A stretch of DNA of 64,000 nt from Apostichopus japonicus (lineage: Eukaryota > Echinodermata > Holothuroidea > Aspidochirotida > Stichopodidae): the NCBI RefSeq assembly GCF_037975245.1, contig NC_092563.1, forward strand, positions 27,119,960-27,183,959, in the 5' to 3' direction. The position numbers and the translations under genes are program-made. Position 1 is the first letter of the stretch, and the number at the start of each line of letters is the position of its first letter. Positions 1 through 11,230 of this stretch are shown piece after piece. The notes beneath the pieces are model-generated. The model was not told the DNA's origin. It saw only the letters and a list, made by a program, of their open reading frames with translations, and made no database searches.

Positions 1-713
1 TTTTTATCTCTTATCTAAAGGTACAGGAACTGTTCGTACTGTCAGTACAGAGTGGTTGAAAGCATAATATGAAAACAGTACATATTGGTATGAACATTGG
101 AAAAATTTTCCCAACTGGCTGGAAAAAAACTACCTTGTTTGGATTAATGCAACTATGCACTACATGTAATAACAGCGATGGTTTCATTCAATAACCTAAT
201 CCGTGAGTGTGTAACATATAAAACACAATAGACTGCATGGGAACATATAAAACACAATAGACTGCATGGTATTGAATATTCAACTATATGAAAGGGAATT
301 GCGGTGGATTTTTTGAGCACAGGTTCTATTTTTGGTACATAGCTATTCTGCAGTGTAATCGGATGACACGTATGCTTTTCAAGGGGGAAAAGGACAACTA
401 AAACGTATTTAGAGGGATCATTTTAACATATCGAGCTATAGATATATATTTTTCTTTAACGTTTTGCGCAAACAACAACGAAGGTATGTTTCCTACGCAA
501 ACGCCTTTGTAATTGTTTGTTATGCTCAGAGTTAGTATAAAGCGTATATCACACAATGTTATAGTATATATAAAAGGATCAAAGTTGGTTCTTCTGAAAC
601 CTAATGACTGTTGTAATTATCTGGTCTCGTTCATGTCGACAAAGGCGGCACACTGAAATCTGTTTTGGCTTATATATATGCAACAGATTGGAAGAATTAT
701 ATAACCGTATTTT
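1..713. other. Gene-free stretch
   Basis: No exon, transposon protein or RNA gene is recognisable. The sequence is AT-rich with scattered stops in all frames. The only structure seen is a short tandem duplication, listed separately. Confidence 0.6.
212..269. repeat. Tandem duplication of a 29-bp unit
   Basis: Two adjacent copies (212-240 and 241-269) of a unit containing ACATATAAAACACAATAG differ only at the first base. A recent local duplication is the simplest reading. Confidence 0.9.
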
Positions 714-845
714 TTACAATAATTTCTTACTAAGAATTGGTTTACGATCTGCGAGTCTTTGAATAATCTGATCATGGGTGACTGAGAGTCGTCCAGGAAG
801 TGTTACCGTGGAAACCCGTCCCATTTGATCACCATGGTCCAGCAA

Positions 846-991
846 TGCGTACTTTTTTAAGTCACCCCAGAAAGCAACCATGGGCATGCAAACCAAACAA
901 CCAAACCACTGACCATCACTCTCAACCCCAGTCGCCTTGCACTGAGACTGTGACTGTGTTGATCATTGGCAGGTGTGTCGTGAGTCCCTAA
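846..991. repeat. Dispersed repeat, copy 1
   Basis: This segment shares an ordered series of blocks with 7628-7765: CTTTTTTAAG, AAGTCACCC, a TGGGCA/ACCAAAC block, TCAACCCCAGTC and GACTGTGACTGTGT followed by GATCAT. Identity is moderate and small gaps separate the blocks, so these are old copies of one dispersed family. The family is not recognised and no protein is encoded. The CAGTCC..GGACTG part at the second copy can form a short stem. Confidence 0.6.
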
Positions 992-1093
992 GAAAGGGAA
1001 AAGTTACCTCACAGGATCTCAGCCAAAAGTGCAGTGCGTTTACTTTTGTGTGTGGCAGTAGTCTTGGGTGTGGCGAAAGAATTCACTCGTTAC

Positions 1094-1440
1094 CAAGGGC
1101 GTAGGAACCGGGGGGCTGGGGGCGACAGCCCCCGAGTGAAAAATATGGGGGGGGGGCGGAAGTATCATTCCGCCTCCCTCTTCGCAAGTCAGAAGACCCC
1201 TTTTTTATTTCCAAATGAGAAAAACATCTCATTTGGAGCACCAAATTGCATCTAAGGCCAGGTGAAAATGCAAAATTATTTACAAGACGGAGTGGGTGTT
1301 CAAGTGTGCTATATTGCACCAAATTTCGTGTGAGGCCCTTGAAATGCAAAAAAACACCCCCTCCCCTTAGACCCCTCCCTCAGGCCGGCCATCAGTCTTC
1401 AGCCCCCCCCCCCACTCAAAAGTACCTTCCTACGCCACTG
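1094..1440. mobile_element. hAT-type MITE with 8-bp target duplication
   Basis: The ends are inverted: the left end reads CAAGGGCGTAGGAAC and the right end, complemented, reads CAGTGGCGTAGGAAG. Flanks 1086-1093 (CTCGTTAC) and 1441-1448 (CTCGTAAC) match at 7 of 8 bases, as expected of a hAT target duplication. The 347-bp body is GC-rich at both ends with G- and C-runs and has no coding capacity, so it is a non-autonomous element. CAGTGGCG-type termini and 8-bp duplications are established hAT traits; the family assignment rests on those. Confidence 0.85.
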
Positions 1441-1448
1441 CTCGTAAC

Positions 1449-2454
1449 TAAACGCACTGAGGGAATTGTTTCACTTCAACATTAACACCACGTGGTGTAT
1501 ACCGCTTATGTCATAACATTTGCGTTTATCCTACGTAATAAACTTCATGTAAGTCACTGAATGTATATACCTTATCATAGGTAACATAATGTGTTATTTT
1601 GCGTCATGTAACAGTAGTATGTGTCGGTACTCAACATCGTGAGAGTGTAACGTAATGTGTTTATCATTATGTATAATGTGAGATATGGATATATTTGCTC
1701 ATCAGTGTGTTACACATGATGTGTTGGTTATGACGTCATGTAACATATTTTGCTACTTTTGAAAGTGGCATGGCATGAAGGTTTATCCTATTACACCATC
1801 TATTAGACGTAAATATGGTAAACTACTTTGCCACAACTTAGTAGCAATATGTTGATATCGCTTCATGTTTCATATTGTGATGCTTAAATTCATTTTAAAT
1901 AACGTAAAATCATGCTTGCCACAAACTTTATAACGTTTGGTCGTTTTAAAAAAAAACAGTGCTATACAGTGCGTTTCTTTACCATATGTGTTACATGTAT
2001 TATGTTACATGACGTGTTACATTTACCTCAAGTAACGTATTGTGTTACAGTGCGTCGGAAGCCCCCAAAAAATGCTGTTATTGTATGGACGTCCATGACC
2101 ATACCCCATTTTAAACAATGACTATGGCAATTTGGAAGAAAAATATAGCAAATCCCTACCATACTTACCCCCCCCCCCTTCACCCGGAGAACCAATCCTC
2201 TCACAAAGTCTCACCGAAACTCATTCATCCAGACCTCACCGCGGTTTACGTAAATGCTTTTTTTTTACAAATTCTATTTCTCGAAAATGGGAGAGCGCAA
2301 TCTACATAGATAGCGGGTCTTTTTGTGTGGAGCGCCCGTGTCATTGATACACTGCAAGTAATAATTTCAGTCTCTTACACTCGAAATTCCTTAAGTTTTC
2401 AAGTCCGCGGCTAGAGCTTAGTCGGTGTTTCCAACTGACATACTTTAATCTATA
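1449..2454. other. Gene-free AT-rich stretch
   Basis: No exon or transposon protein is seen. The interval 1490-2060 is rich in GTGTTAC, GTAACATAAT and similar words on both strands, includes one TGACGTCA palindrome near 1731 and one CACGTG near 1489, and has short C- and A-runs. It may be an old repeat, but no boundaries could be drawn. Confidence 0.5.
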
Positions 2455-3592
2455 GAACGCCGAAAGAGTAATGTACTATGTGGTTTACTTCTATGCTGTC
2501 TGTCATAATGTTGTTGTCTCTTTTGATGTTGTTGTTTTATTGAATGTTGTTGTCTCCTCTAATGATATTATTTCCTTTGATGTTGTTGTCTTCTTTTAAT
2601 GACGTTATGTCCGTTGATATTGTTGTTTCATTGAATGTGGTTGCCCCTTTGATGTTGTTGTCTCCTTCTACGCTGTTGTCTACTTTGATGTTGCTGTCTC
2701 ATTTGATGTTGTTGTCTCCTTTGGTGCTGGCGGCGCTGTTCACTTTTATGACGTTAACATACGTATACAAATTCAAAGAATTTAGTTCCTCAGAAATAGC
2801 CAAAATGTCCGAGATGGACCTACTCGCCCATCTTGTTTAGGGCTTAGGTTATGCGAACAAAATGATAGCAGAAATGATGGAAATCTCTGTTAAATCGGTG
2901 AAGAACCCACGAAAGTCATTCAACCTATAAAAAAGAGATATATGTGGTCAAGTTACAGACACGCGTGTATGTAATTTGACCACATCGGACCTAGCCTAAC
3001 GTTAGGTAAATAATATATAGCCTTAGTTAGTATACCAGTTTACCGAATTGCATGGGTTAACAACTACAGGATATGTGATGTCATTGTATGCGTTAACATA
3101 AGGAAAGCACAAATCTTCGATCATAATGCTAATCCTAATGCGTTTTTTTTAAAGGGCAGAGTAGTTTAGGTGCCGACTGCAAGGAATGTGAGCCATAGTG
3201 GGCTTTGCTATCCCATTGCTGTTCATGCCTCATGAATCATGTTGGTGTTTGGTCTTAAAATGCTAACAGTAACATTAGGCCTTACTTGCTTTCTTTCAAA
3301 CTAGACAACTGACAGTTTAACTGCCAGGCACGGACCTTGTATAAATTCTGGAGACAACAACATCAAATGATACCACAGCATCAAAGTAGACATCAACGTC
3401 GAAGGAGACAACAACATCAAAGGAGACAACAACAACAAAGGAGGCAACAACATCAAAGGAGACAACAACATTGAAGGAGACAACAGCATCAAAAGAAACA
3501 TCAAAGGAGAACACGGCATCAAAGGAGACAACAACATAAAACGGCAGACACTATAAAAGTAAACAACATAATACATTCCCCTTTCGGCGTTC
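2455..3592. mobile_element. Foldback-type transposon with tandem-repeat arms
   Basis: The left arm (2455 to about 2737) and right arm (about 3345 to 3592) are inverted copies of each other. Both begin with GAACGCCGAAAG, followed by a short unique segment matching TGTATTATGTTGTTTACTT with a few changes, then an array of 18-bp units of the type GATGTTGTTGTCTCCTTT. A unique loop of about 600 bp lies between. Long inverted repeats built from internal tandem repeats define foldback elements, known from sea urchins (TU elements) and flies (FB). The possible target duplication (AATCTATA/CATACATA) is weak. Open frames reading MLLSPL repeats are by-products of the 18-bp period. Confidence 0.8.
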
Positions 3593-4012
3593 CATACATA
3601 ATAACCAACATACGATAGGTGATGGCTTGGATTACCATCGCACGTGTATTTTGAGCTGGTAGAGTAAGAAGTTTAGCATATATTGCTGTGACCTGATGTA
3701 ATCTCCATATTTAACCAATTAATTTCGAAAATGTTCCAAGCATATAAACATGAGAAAGTAGTCTGAAACGATGACATAAATCGTCTCTTTCGGTCTTGCT
3801 AGGAACTTTTTGTCGGTTACGGATAAATTTCCGTTTTGGTTGTACGTCAGGGGCGGACCGGCCCATAATTTGTGCTACCGAACCATGAGACGTATTTTGG
3901 ACGAAACTCTAACAAGTTTCGCGACTAAGAGTAAATCAACCCCTTTGGCAGCGCAACTTCAGCTAGCGACACCTTTGACACCTTGAAATTAGCGGAAAAC
4001 AACGGTTCTGAA
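3593..4012. other. Gene-free stretch
   Basis: No gene is seen. CAGGGGCGGACCGGCCC at about 3848 resembles the terminus of a hAT element, but no partner end was found, so it may be a truncated relic. Confidence 0.4.
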
Positions 4013-4262
4013 TCGGTATACCGGTAAACCAATCCCCCTATAGAGTGATTGATGTACTTTATTACCGGTAAACCAATCCCCCTACTGATGAATGTACTCT
4101 ATTACCGGTATACCGGTAAACCAATCCCCCTCCTGATGAATGTAGGCCTACTCTATTACCGGTATCCCGGTAAACCAATCCCCCTACTGATGACTGTACT
4201 CTAATACCGGTATACCGGTAAACCAATTCCCCTACTGGTGGATGTATAATCTATTACCGGTA
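4013..4262. repeat. Minisatellite with palindromic ACCGGTATACCGGT core
   Basis: About five imperfect units of 47-60 bp are arranged head to tail. Each has an ACCGGTA core, then AAACCAATCCCCCT, then ACTGATGAATGTACTCTATT. The core is a full palindrome, ACCGGTATACCGGT, in two copies and is shortened or mutated in others. There is no coding potential. Confidence 0.9.
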
Positions 4263-4649
4263 AATGAAACAGTTTGTCAAATTGCTCCAACAATAGTTCT
4301 TTACGAATTAATCATGTTGATGAACGCCCTCTATTCGATATGCTTTGTTGTCCTGAAATAAGAAGCATTATTGTTGCTTGGGCGGGATGGGGAGGATGAG
4401 GGGGGGGGGATACAATTGTAGGCTAGATTTTTTCCTGCTATCTATAACTCGTTTGCATGCTGTTGTTAATGTGTCAAATTGCCCCAGCATTCAAGCAGAC
4501 CACGCCATTTTTAGTAGGTCGATCCAACTTCATTCTTTGCATATAGAGGACCAAGATATTGGACATTTAACAATGACCTGTTCAATGACACGGTATAAGG
4601 GCTTACCGTTATGGATGACGGAAGCTTCAACGATGCGTCCCCAAGTATG

Positions 4650-4885
4650 TATGTATGTATATTAGATCTTCCTGCAAGCAGGAACTCGCAAAGAAGCCTC
4701 GTTGGGTTATTAAAGACGCAAGCTGACCGAAGTCAGTCTCTTACATTCATATTTAACGTCCATGAGCATGAATTGTTAATTGTCAACAACTCTGTAACTG
4801 GACGACATACATTAATCTGGGAGTGACTCGAACCGGGGACCTTATGATTGAAAGGCACCGGCGTTAACCACTGAGCTAACACTCC
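4650..4885 (-). mobile_element. tRNA-derived SINE
   Basis: Read on the minus strand, the element starts at 4885 with a tRNA-like head carrying an exact box A, TAGCTCAGTGG (4868-4878), and a near-exact box B, GGTTCGAGTCA (4824-4834). A unique body follows and ends in an ATACAT-type simple tail near 4650. The T-stem does not pair properly, so this is not a working tRNA gene. Both internal Pol III promoter boxes are retained in sequence. Confidence 0.65.
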
Positions 4886-4899
4886 AAAAGTGGGAATTC

Positions 4900-6150
4900 C
4901 TCAAAGTGGGAATTCCTTAAGTTTAAAATTATAACTCATAGTATTACCTGTTCTAAGAGAAAGGGCAAACGAGCGACGCAAACATGCAGATGTGCTCATG
5001 AGAAAGATTGCTGCCATTGAGCAAAAGCTCTTTGAGAGTGAGACACCGGAGTTGCACACCCAATTAAGGAAGGCCCAACATGATTTAATTTTGCTCTTTG
5101 TGTACAAATTAAAGGGAAATAACTCTATCCAGAACATCACCACTAATGGTGGTATGAGGTTAACCGACAAAGATGACATTCTATAGAGAGAGAATTCGAA
5201 ACTATTTCTCCACACTTAATTCTTCAGATTATTTATTATTTATATTATTATTTATTATATATATGTAGAGGATTTTGTTGACGGGCTCCCAAATCTAGCT
5301 TTGAGTAACGACGTATTCGTGCTCCTTTGAGGGAGAATTCTCATGACGAGTGCACGCAGGTACTTAAGTCACTTATTTAACAATGACAAAGGCACCTAGC
5401 AGCGACGGTCTTTCAGTAATTTTTCATAAGAAGTTTTGGCCCAGTATTGGTGATTTGGTGGTGGACGCGTTAAATCGTACATGGCGTGCTGTCGAAAAAG
5501 CAAGGCAGAGGAATTATGACACTCATTCTTAAACCTGGTAAGAATTCCACCGCGTTAAAAAATTGTCGTCCGATAACTCTATTAAATACTGATTATAACA
5601 TATGTGCGCAAAGGCTATCGCAGCTAGGCTAAAATGTGTTATTTCTGTAAGGTCTTTAACCCTTTGCTATCGGGTTTCATAAACGGTAGATTCATAGGTG
5701 AAAATATACTTAATTTGATATTATACTATACTGACTATACTGATAAGAATAACATCCCTGGTCTCCTCTTTGTATTGGATTTTGAAAAGGATTTTGACAG
5801 TCTCGCGTGTAGATTTATTCACTCTACACTTTCATATTTTAATTTTGGTGAGAGTTTTAAGAGGAGCTGGTTAAGGAATTTTACAGCAATTGCAACACAT
5901 GCATGTGTATGTAATAATGGTTTTACTACCGGATATTTCCCATTCCGCGTGGAGTAAGACAGCGTTGTCCGCTGAGTCCGTATCTGTTTATAATTTGTGT
6001 TGAGGTTCTGACATTTAAAATGATTCATAATAAGAGAGTTAAAGGTATTACTATTGCTGGCAGTGAAGCTAAAGTCCACAAGTACACTGATGACGCAGTT
6101 CTCTTTCTAGATGAGAGTAACGAGTCGATAAGAAAATCTCTTAGTACTCT
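4900..6150 (+). mobile_element. L1/Tx1-like LINE, decayed, 5' portion
   Basis: Degenerate reverse-transcriptase blocks occur in order across several frames: SSDGLSVIFHKKFW (about 5400-5445), LILKPGKNSTALKNCRPITL (about 5525-5585), LLSGFINGRFIGENI (about 5665-5710), a block in which FEKAFDS reads FEKDFDS (about 5780), and a YADD box that reads KYTDDAVLFLDES (about 6073). Multiple frameshifts and stops separate the blocks, so no functional polymerase is encoded. The reading is interrupted at 6151 by a hAT element and resumes at 7405. Clade assignment rests on recalled family motifs and is provisional. Confidence 0.8.
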
Positions 6151-7404
6151 CAGGGCCGTCATAAGAGATTACAGGGCCCTGGGCACAGCAATTTAGCGGG
6201 CCCCATCAATCAAGTGGGTTCAAAAGGGTCGTGTGGAAAAATTGGCATCCTGCCGACGACCCAAATATATATACCTCATCTTACGAACAATCGCTCAAGC
6301 ATAGAAATGTCCAATTTTTGCCCCCCCCCCCTCCTCCCCCCGATGAGGTAGAGAATAATAGAAATATGAAACACCATAGGGATTTTCTGAATTCACTGTA
6401 GAGCTCTATAGAGCAAAATGACGTGAGACATCTTTAAACTATTCTTTCAACAAGGGGGTATATAATACTACGATTCATATGAGATCGATCCTATCATAGA
6501 AGAAAAAGCAGGCAGATTACGCAGATAGAAAATATATCAAGACAGTTCGAATCTGAGATACTTCATAGAAGATAGACTGAGATACGGTATCTCAGTCTAT
6601 GATAGACTGTCTATCTTCTATCTTCTATCAATCTATATTCCAGCTGCTTACCATCCCTTCCCCACAAACACTGGACCCACCATATCTTAAAACCTCTGTG
6701 TTGAATCCTTCAACTGGGAAACTTGCGGCATTTCTTGATCGTAAACTGATTTTCAGGATGTCGTTTTCGATGCACATGAGAGAGAGCCGACTCAACCTTT
6801 GTTGTCCCATTCTGTTGCGGAGTTTATTCTTGATTAGTTTTAACCTTGAAAACGAACGCTCCCCGTTACAATTTGTAACCATCATGCATATCAAAATTCG
6901 GAGGGCAATTTCAACATTCGGGAACACATATTTCAATTGATCTGAAATGAGTTGCTGTACATGTCTTGGAGCGTGGTGCATTCTTCATCGAGGACGAGGT
7001 GGTGCTTGAATTGCTTGCATTCATTGAGTAATTCGTGGTAATCAAGATTTTCATAATAAACTTTAGCCAAATGTTCACAGCTCGACTAAGTTCATCACAG
7101 TCAATTGTTTTCAGCTGATTGAAGAAAGAAAACAGGTTTCCAATGTTCTCGTATGCTTCCGCGCGTTTGGTGACCAAACGCGCATTTAGAACACCAGACG
7201 CTCCACGGTTCGTGAGAGGTTCTTGCCGAATCATTACATCGTTAGCGTTGGTTTCTCGGTGCAAGTTGTCAACTCAATGAGCTTTCCCCTAAATAACCCA
7301 ATTTTTGTACAGATTAAAAAACGGGGCCTCTGAGATCGCGGGGCCCCTGAGATCGCGGGGCCCTGGGCTAGTGCCCAGTGTACCCATGCGTTAAGACGGC
7401 CCTG
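6151..7404 (-). mobile_element. hAT transposon nested in a LINE
   Basis: The ends are CAGGGCCGTCATAAG and, complemented, CAGGGCCGTCTTAACG. They are flanked by a perfect 8-bp target duplication, AGTACTCT (6143-6150 and 7405-7412). LINE sequence continues directly on both sides, proving insertion into an already present LINE. The element encodes transposase remnants on its minus strand. At 1254 bp it is shorter than autonomous hAT elements and is an internally deleted copy. Confidence 0.93.
6628..7264 (-). pseudogene. hAT transposase C-terminal remnant
   Basis: The lower open segment (6628-6981) encodes the hAT C-terminal dimerisation region. It has the characteristic NCNGERSFSRLKLIKNKLR block and a following RLSRLSLMCIENDIL helix, then about 40 residues to the stop. 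The upper segment (6911-7264) continues upstream but in another frame. A conserved-looking helix, CDELSRAVNIWLKF, passes through the frame break near 7050. The N-terminal zinc finger and catalytic DDE portions are absent. It is related by motif to ZMYM1-like/DUF4371-type hAT transposases, and that sub-assignment is an inference. It is not functional as it stands. Confidence 0.85.
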
Positions 7405-7627
7405 AGTACTCTCCATGCCTGTCCCAACTCGTATGATTGTGCTTACTTATTCCTAATCCTCCCAACAGTTTTATTAAAACTGTTGAAACTATAAGTTTTT
7501 GACTTTATTTTGGGCTTGGAATCCCGACAAAGTGAAGCGCTCTACCTTAGTAAATTCAGTTAAGGACGGTGGTTTAAGGGATATATACATAGAAAGTTTT
7601 ATTCACAGCCTAAAATGTTCACGGGCG

Positions 7628-7765
7628 AAGCGTTACTACTTTTTTAAGAAAAGTCACCCAGGAAAGAACCTGGGCACGAAAACCAAACTACCGAACGACT
7701 GATCCGCTTTCAACCCCAGTCCCCTTGCATCGGGACTGTGACTGTGTGATCATCGTGTGATCACT
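7628..7765. repeat. Dispersed repeat, copy 2
   Basis: This is the partner of 846-991, with the same order of blocks. It lies inside the LINE, between two recognisable coding blocks, so it was probably inserted there. Confidence 0.55.
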
Positions 7766-8234
7766 AGGGGATTACTGCGGTGGCAGTCCGAGTCCATAGA
7801 AGATCTGTTTTAATATAAGCTTATCCCCTTTCGGTAGAGAACTTACTTTTCACTGTAAGTTTCTTTCTCAAGAAATGAATAAAATTTCGAATATGTTTGT
7901 TAGGCAGGTGGTGCAGGCTTGGAGTAAAATAGTATACCATGAGTCATCGGATTGTTGTGAAAGTCAGATTATTCGGAATAATTAACATATTCGTGTAAAT
8001 GAGAAAACCGGTTTTTTATAAAAGATTTGCTTGATTGTAACGTCTTGTATGTAGGCGACTTATTTGATCAGGATGGAGCTCTCATTTTGTAAAATGTCTT
8101 TGAAACAATTCCCGACATGAAAAAAAAAAAAAACATTTTTCTTGTAATGGGGGTCTAGTAAATGTAAATGGAGACAAAGAATGTGTGCATTGGAGATCAG
8201 ACCTTCCCTCACATGACAAGGACAACTTTTTGAA

Positions 8235-8400
8235 GAAATCAGTGAATGCTCCATTTATGTCTAAGCAATGTTACTCCATTCTATTGAAGAAAAAAAAAAC
8301 AGTGATTGCTTCATCTATGTCTAAGCATTGTTACTCCATTCTATTGATAAAACAGTGAATGCTTCACGCTATGTCTAAGCATTGTTACTCCATTCTATTG
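8235..8400. repeat. Tandem repeat, three units of about 57 bp
   Basis: Three copies of a unit containing CAGTGAATGCTTCA..TATGTCTAAGCAT and TGTTACTCCATTCTATTGA occur head to tail, with A-runs of different length between the first two. The array lies inside the decayed LINE and breaks its frame. Confidence 0.85.
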
Positions 8401-8929
8401 ACAAGTATTGTCAGCATTCCCACTGCTCCAAAGAAGTGGAACAATTCGTTTACAGATATTTCGGACAGAGACTGGCAACAAATATTTCCCATGACCTTTT
8501 CGATCACTACCGAGCCAAACCTTCAATATTTTCAGTTCAGTTTCTTCACAGAATGAAAAAGGTTAATATTCCTTCCTGCACATTCTGTTCTATTGAGGAC
8601 GAGACGATTGAACACTTGTTTGGGGGGGGGGGGAGGGGGTGAAGTGTCAATTCGGAGTTTATTCTAAATGCTGAAAATAGATTTCTTAATGAACAATTTT
8701 CTTACGGTAAAAGATGCGTTTTTAGGGTATGGGAACTTCCGATAACACCAGTAGAAGTTCCTACTCTCTCACATGAAATATTATATTTATGCATGTAAAA
8801 TGCAGAAAGAAAAACATTCTCGTAAGGAATTCTTTTATGAGATGAAATTGGCTATTCAAGTGGACAGCACAATTACATTACTCGTAAGAAGCCAAAGAAA
8901 TGCTGTGTTACTTATCCTGAACTAAGAAA

Positions 8930-9289
8930 TGCTGAATACCAAGGAGCGGTTACGGTCGGCGGAACTCAAGTCATCCCAATATAACGAACAGCCCCGCGTG
9001 GCTCTAGAGCTCTTTACCGTAACGCAGCCTCTCTGATCCTCGGCTGCGGCTGTTCCAGTCATTCCTTCTTGCCGTAACATGTGAACCTGCCTGTACTTTT
9101 ACTTGTAACAAACGCTTTTCCGTTCCCTGTAACTCTGCCCAGCACCGTACTTTATCAGAATTTTTTCACCTGCTTATACCTGAACTTTTATAAATATTTA
9201 CCTGTGGAAAACGTACGCCTCAACAGCACCAGTCTCGTATCAAGCGGCCGGACCATCCCCTACACCACCGGACCCTAAGGTAATTTCTA
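8930..9289. other. Gene-free spacer between two LINEs
   Basis: No protein or RNA gene is recognised. This is the only moderately GC-rich spacer in the region (CGGCTGCGGCTGTTCCAG and similar). Confidence 0.4.
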
Positions 9290-11230
9290 AGGTCTACAAG
9301 ACAACTCTTTCCAGGGCATAATTGTTCGTTCCAGGATTCGTTGGGTGGAACAGGGAGAAAAATACAAATTATTTCTTTACCTAGAGAATCGTCATAAATC
9401 TGTAAACATAAGCTCAAAAGTGTCGCAGGACAGCATGTTATTTTAGATGAGTTAGCTAATTTTTACAGGCAGTTTATATCGCAGTGTGAGTTGTTCTCCT
9501 TCGTTGATCCTCCAATATCTTCATTGTCCAAATCCTCTCACTGATGAGGATGACAACATTTGTGATGGAGAACTTACTACAGATGAATGAAGAGCTTCCT
9601 TATTTTCTTTCAATGATAACAAGAACCCGTGTAGTGACGGTTTAACTGCCGAGTTGTACAAGCTCTTTTGGCCTGATATTGCAGTTGGTCATAAATTCTT
9701 TAAATTTTGCTTATAACCATGGCAACTTGTCGCACGAGCAGTCTCGTAGTATCATTACTCTTCTGCCAAAGCCTGATAAGGACCTCACCTTAGTTAAAAA
9801 TTATCTGAGTCCAATAAGTCTTTCGAATGTAGACTATAAAATTTGCCATGGCCTCTATAGAGTTAAACGTATTATCAGTAGGCTACTGTAGGTTGGTTGA
9901 TTCTCATCAGACAAGGTTTATTAAAGGGCGATTTATTGGTGATAATATTTCAGTGAATTTTACACATGATAAACTATTCTCGTTGGTATGTCAATTTATG
10001 GTATGGTATTTGTAGATTTTGATAAAAGCCTTCGATAAATTGGAATGGAATTTTGCTTTTAAGACTCTTCAACTTTTTCAACTTCATAAAATATGGTAAT
10101 GAAATGCGAATGGTTTAATATGCTGATGACACAACTCTTTTTCTTGATGGAAATGAGGCCAATTAAATGAAATTAGTAGGATTTTTCAACCCATTGAGAA
10201 ATAGCTCTGGTTTAAAGGTTAATTGCAATAAAAAACGAATGTATTACCTATAGGATCGTTAAAGAGAAACAAACAAGTTACGTTTCATGGACAGGTATGA
10301 TTTTAACTGTACCACTGGTCCAATTACTGTTTTGGTTATCACGATCGAAAAGGTTGAAGATAACTTTTACGGCTCAATATCATCCCCAAACTTTCCCGCC
10401 TGAAAACAATTCTCAATCTGCGGTCACAGCGTGACCAGTAAAATTACTTTGATCAAAACTTTTGCCCTTTCGCTTTGATTGAGGAAGTTTGTAATGCTTG
10501 GGCTGTCTGTAACTTTGGTATTCCATCATGCGAACTTATGGACCAGATCCTTTGGAATAATTCATGTATTAAGGTCATCATTTATGTCATTTTATAAGAA
10601 ACGGTATGATAAAAGGTATTATTTATGTAAAGGATCTGCTCAATGAAGATGATACATTTTTGTCTTTTCCTCGGTTTCTAAACAAATTTAACATACGCTG
10701 CACCTTTTTTCAGTTCTTTGGTATTATTTATGCTATTCCTGGTTCTTGGAAGCGAGGCATCAATATTGTTACGCATACGTTGAAAGATGATTCTTTATTC
10801 CAAAAAATTCAGCCAACACCTAATGTTTCTCGATATATTTACAGTGTTTTAATTCAGCATCATTCATTGCCGCCAAGGGCTACCATAAATGGCAAAATGT
10901 ATTCAATTAAAATCAGGAACAATAGCGGAATATTTATCTTTTTCCTCCTCGAAAAGATAGTCGACCACCTGTTCTGGGATTGTGAATATAGTTCTAACTT
11001 TATTTTGGGTATAAACTTAATCTTAAGCATCCGTATAACTCCCTAATTTTATATTGCAACATAAACTGTGGGGAAAGATTCAGAGAGTGAATGATTACAA
11101 GTTTAAGTTTGTACTTCAAGTGGTACAGCATCTGTACAAAGCAAGACCTGTAAACCAATTTCTTTTGAGATGTTGAAGAATGATTTTTGTAATAGTGAAT
11201 TCTTAATTGGGTAATAATTTTGTTGTAAAT
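9290..11230 (+). mobile_element. L1/Tx1-like LINE, second decayed copy
   Basis: Blocks appear in family order but in different frames: an IRWVEQGEKY-like linker (about 9335), CSDGLTAELYKLFWPDI (about 9630-9680), SIITLLPKPDKDLTLVKNY (about 9745-9800) followed by SNVDYKIC, a FVDFDKS block (about 10010) and an intact YADD box, YADDTTLFLDGN (about 10118-10153). The longest continuous frame (10606-11046) covers a C-terminal region with VKDLLNEDDTFLSFPRFLNK and a VDHLFWDCEY zinc-knuckle-like end. Internal sequence is missing between blocks, so the copy is both deleted and frameshifted. Confidence 0.8.

Larger units (their letters stand above)
7405..8925 (+). mobile_element. L1/Tx1-like LINE, decayed, 3' portion
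   Basis: This continues the LINE interrupted at 6151. Recognisable C-terminal blocks are NPDKVKRSTLVNSVKDGGL (about 7525-7580), FVRQVVQAWSKI (about 7900), a GDLFDQDGAL-like block (about 8055), SVQFLHRMKKVNIPSCTFCS (about 8535-8595) with the Cys-rich zinc-knuckle-like end and EDETIEHLF, and finally a KDAFLGYGNF/YACKMQKEKHS stretch (about 8710-8820). The frame changes repeatedly. It is further disrupted by a dispersed repeat (7628-7765), an A-run at about 8120 and a tandem repeat (8235-8400). Confidence 0.8.

Noticed and set aside
2544-3576. MLLSPL-repeat frames on both strands
   Set aside because: Explained by the 18-bp repeats in the arms of the foldback element.
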